A DNA stretch of 6,355 bases, taken from an uncultured Ruminococcus sp. Lineage in GTDB: Bacteria; Bacillota; Clostridia; Oscillospirales; Ruminococcaceae. Under the pieces are notes generated by a model. It was given only the letters and a program-made list of their open reading frames with translations, did no database searches and was not told the origin of the DNA. This document shows positions 5,711 through 6,355 of this stretch, one piece after another (within the stretch, counting starts at the first letter, position 1; every line of letters starts with the position of its first letter). Position numbers and translations under genes: made by a program. The stretch covers positions 1 to 6,355 of the forward strand of contig CAMNJD010000082.1 of NCBI GenBank assembly GCA_946540705.1, written 5' to 3'.

Positions 5711-5745
5711 AGCATAGCATATGCGATGTTCAAGGAACTGAACAT
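5711..5745 (-). promoter_or_regulatory. Operator-promoter module, distal copy upstream of the SLOG-like gene
   Basis: A second full palindrome, ATGTTCA-N6-TGAACAT, occupies 5726-5745. It shares both 7-bp arms with the site at 4744-4763 but has a different spacer (AGGAAC against AATTCT on the plus strand). On the minus strand it is followed after 9 nt (5717-5725) by TG-C-TATGCT, with the -10 hexamer at 5711-5716. Sequence after the operator resembles the proximal copy: both read TGAACATCG, and both have ATCACA near the predicted start. This makes it a tandem promoter for the SLOG-like gene about 80 nt further upstream, or a promoter for the short reading frame at 5649-5702. Confidence 0.65.
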
Positions 5746-5755
5746 AGAGATTTGA

Positions 5756-6043
5756 GTACAAAAAAGCAGCGGGGAGTACTGCGCTGTTTTACTTGTCATC
5801 ATCCTTGTCGGCGGTATCATTACCGCATGGTCGAATGCACAGGTGATAACGAATGCCGCAGGCAGCACGGAATTTTCTGCACCGCTTTTTATCGCTGCTT
5901 TTATTAACACAATCATCTATTCTGTTCTGGAGTATCTCGTATACCATGTGTTGGCCTTGCTGGTAGGTTCACTTGCAAAAATCGTCCAGAGCACCAGAAC
6001 GACTGCTCGACTGGCAGAGTGGAATGCACGGAATCAGAAATAA
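5756..6043 (+). pseudogene. Small two-helix membrane protein, start lost or frameshifted
   Basis: An open frame of 95 codons runs from just after a TGA (5753-5755) to a TAA at 6041-6043. It encodes a hydrophobic helix at about residues 9-25 (AVLLVIILVGGIITAW), a hydrophilic stretch, a second and longer hydrophobic region at about 43-77 (PLFIAAFINTIIYSVLEYL and on), and a polar tail. No ATG exists in frame; the first usable codon is GTG 5843, which would drop the first helix. In another frame a TTG at 5752 gives LSTKKQRGVLR, a typical basic leader to a membrane helix; one extra base between about 5776 and 5790 would explain the break. There is no clear promoter or ribosome site. It is followed 16 nt later by a strong terminator, which suggests it was once a real gene. 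The function is not recognised. Confidence 0.5.
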
Positions 6044-6059
6044 TACACAGCACGAAAAG

Positions 6060-6103
6060 CGCCTTGCAGAAAACAGACATTCTGCAAGGCGTGTTTTTAT
6101 TTT
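6060..6103 (+). terminator. Intrinsic terminator between convergent genes
   Basis: A perfect 12-bp stem (CGCCTTGCAGAA at 6060-6071, TTCTGCAAGGCG at 6080-6091) has an 8-nt loop and is followed on the plus strand by TGTTTTTATTTT. It ends the rightward membrane gene. Read leftward, the stem is followed by only CTTTT, so it may also serve weakly as terminator for the minus-strand nuclease gene ending at 6102. Confidence 0.9.
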
Positions 6104-6355
6104 AGACATCAATATGATATATCCCTGCCTGTGCCTCCGCGCCAATGATTCCCTTGAACGCCTCCGTATACGCGGCAAGCTGCGCGGCATATTTCTCCGC
6201 GAGCTGTGTACGCTCGGCATTGGTCTTATAGTCGATGATCCGCCACGCATCACCGCAGCGGTACAGCAGGTCGATCACGCCGTGAACGATCTCGCTGCCG
6301 CGCTTCTGACAGAACGGCACCTCGCAGTACACCTCGTCCGCCTGCCGCAGCACCG
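6102..6355 (-). CDS. AddA/UvrD-type helicase-nuclease, C-terminal PD-(D/E)XK nuclease domain (partial)
   Basis: The frame is open to the right edge of the window, so only the last 84 or so codons are present and the true start lies outside. The visible residues carry the nuclease core of RecB/AddA-type enzymes: EVPF, then HGVIDLLYR with the metal-binding Asp, IIDYKT with the catalytic Asp and Lys, and the downstream motif KYAAQLAAYTEAF with the conserved QxxxY. Such domains sit at the C-terminus of the AddA subunit of AddAB, which resects double-strand breaks for recombination and degrades foreign linear DNA. The helicase portion cannot be seen, so another UvrD-like helicase-nuclease is possible. 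It ends in TAA at 6102-6104, just after the shared terminator, and is not part of the Hen1/Pnkp operon. Confidence 0.8.
   Translation of the reverse strand, partial: VLRQADEVYCEVPFCQKRGSEIVHGVIDLLYRCGDAWRIIDYKTNAERTQLAEKYAAQLAAYTEAFKGIIGAEAQAGIYHIDV

Noticed and set aside
5695..5916. Minus-strand open frame of 73 codons
   Set aside because: It runs through the distal operator-promoter and opposite the membrane-protein frame, with no ribosome site or recognisable domain.

Overview
The window looks like a chromosomal or accessory stretch from a low-to-medium GC Firmicute, most likely a Clostridia or Ruminococcus-type gut bacterium. The grounds are very strong AGGAGG-type ribosome binding sites, tightly packed operons and the style of the protein families. 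Base composition is uneven: over 60% GC in sampled parts of hen1, and about 41% in the sampled 3' part of the WYL gene. The species assignment is an inference.

Positions 1-4763 hold one leftward (minus-strand) operon. Read in transcription order it has a promoter with a palindromic operator (4729-4763), an alpha/beta hydrolase (3954-4703), a WYL-domain regulator with a leucine-rich-repeat tail (2178-3941), a NADAR protein of the DarT1-associated antitoxin type (1526-2164), the RNA 3'-terminal 2'-O-methyltransferase Hen1 (109-1491), and the first 38 codons of its partner Pnkp (1-116, cut by the window edge). Spacings are 12, 13 and 34 nt and then an 8-nt overlap. Hen1/Pnkp is a known RNA repair pair. 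NADAR proteins remove ADP-ribose from guanine bases. WYL proteins often sense nucleic-acid ligands. The operon therefore reads as a regulated nucleic-acid damage and repair cassette.

Positions 4748-5745 hold a second leftward unit. It contains a SLOG-like gene (4948-5607) whose second half departs from the usual family, followed by a 5'-truncated protein tyrosine phosphatase remnant (4748-4987). Its upstream region carries two more copies of the same operator-promoter module (5630-5664 and 5711-5745). In all three copies the palindrome ATGTTCA-N6-TGAACAT (one half degenerate in the middle copy) sits exactly 9 nt upstream of an extended -10 box, on the same strand. This is the strongest unexplained signal in the window. 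It suggests one regulator, plausibly the WYL-LRR protein, controls both units.

Positions 5756-6355 hold a rightward small membrane-protein gene that seems to have lost its start (5756-6043), a strong intrinsic terminator (6060-6103), and the C-terminal nuclease domain of an AddA/UvrD-type helicase-nuclease on the minus strand (6102 to the window edge). I saw no tRNA, rRNA, CRISPR array or insertion sequence.
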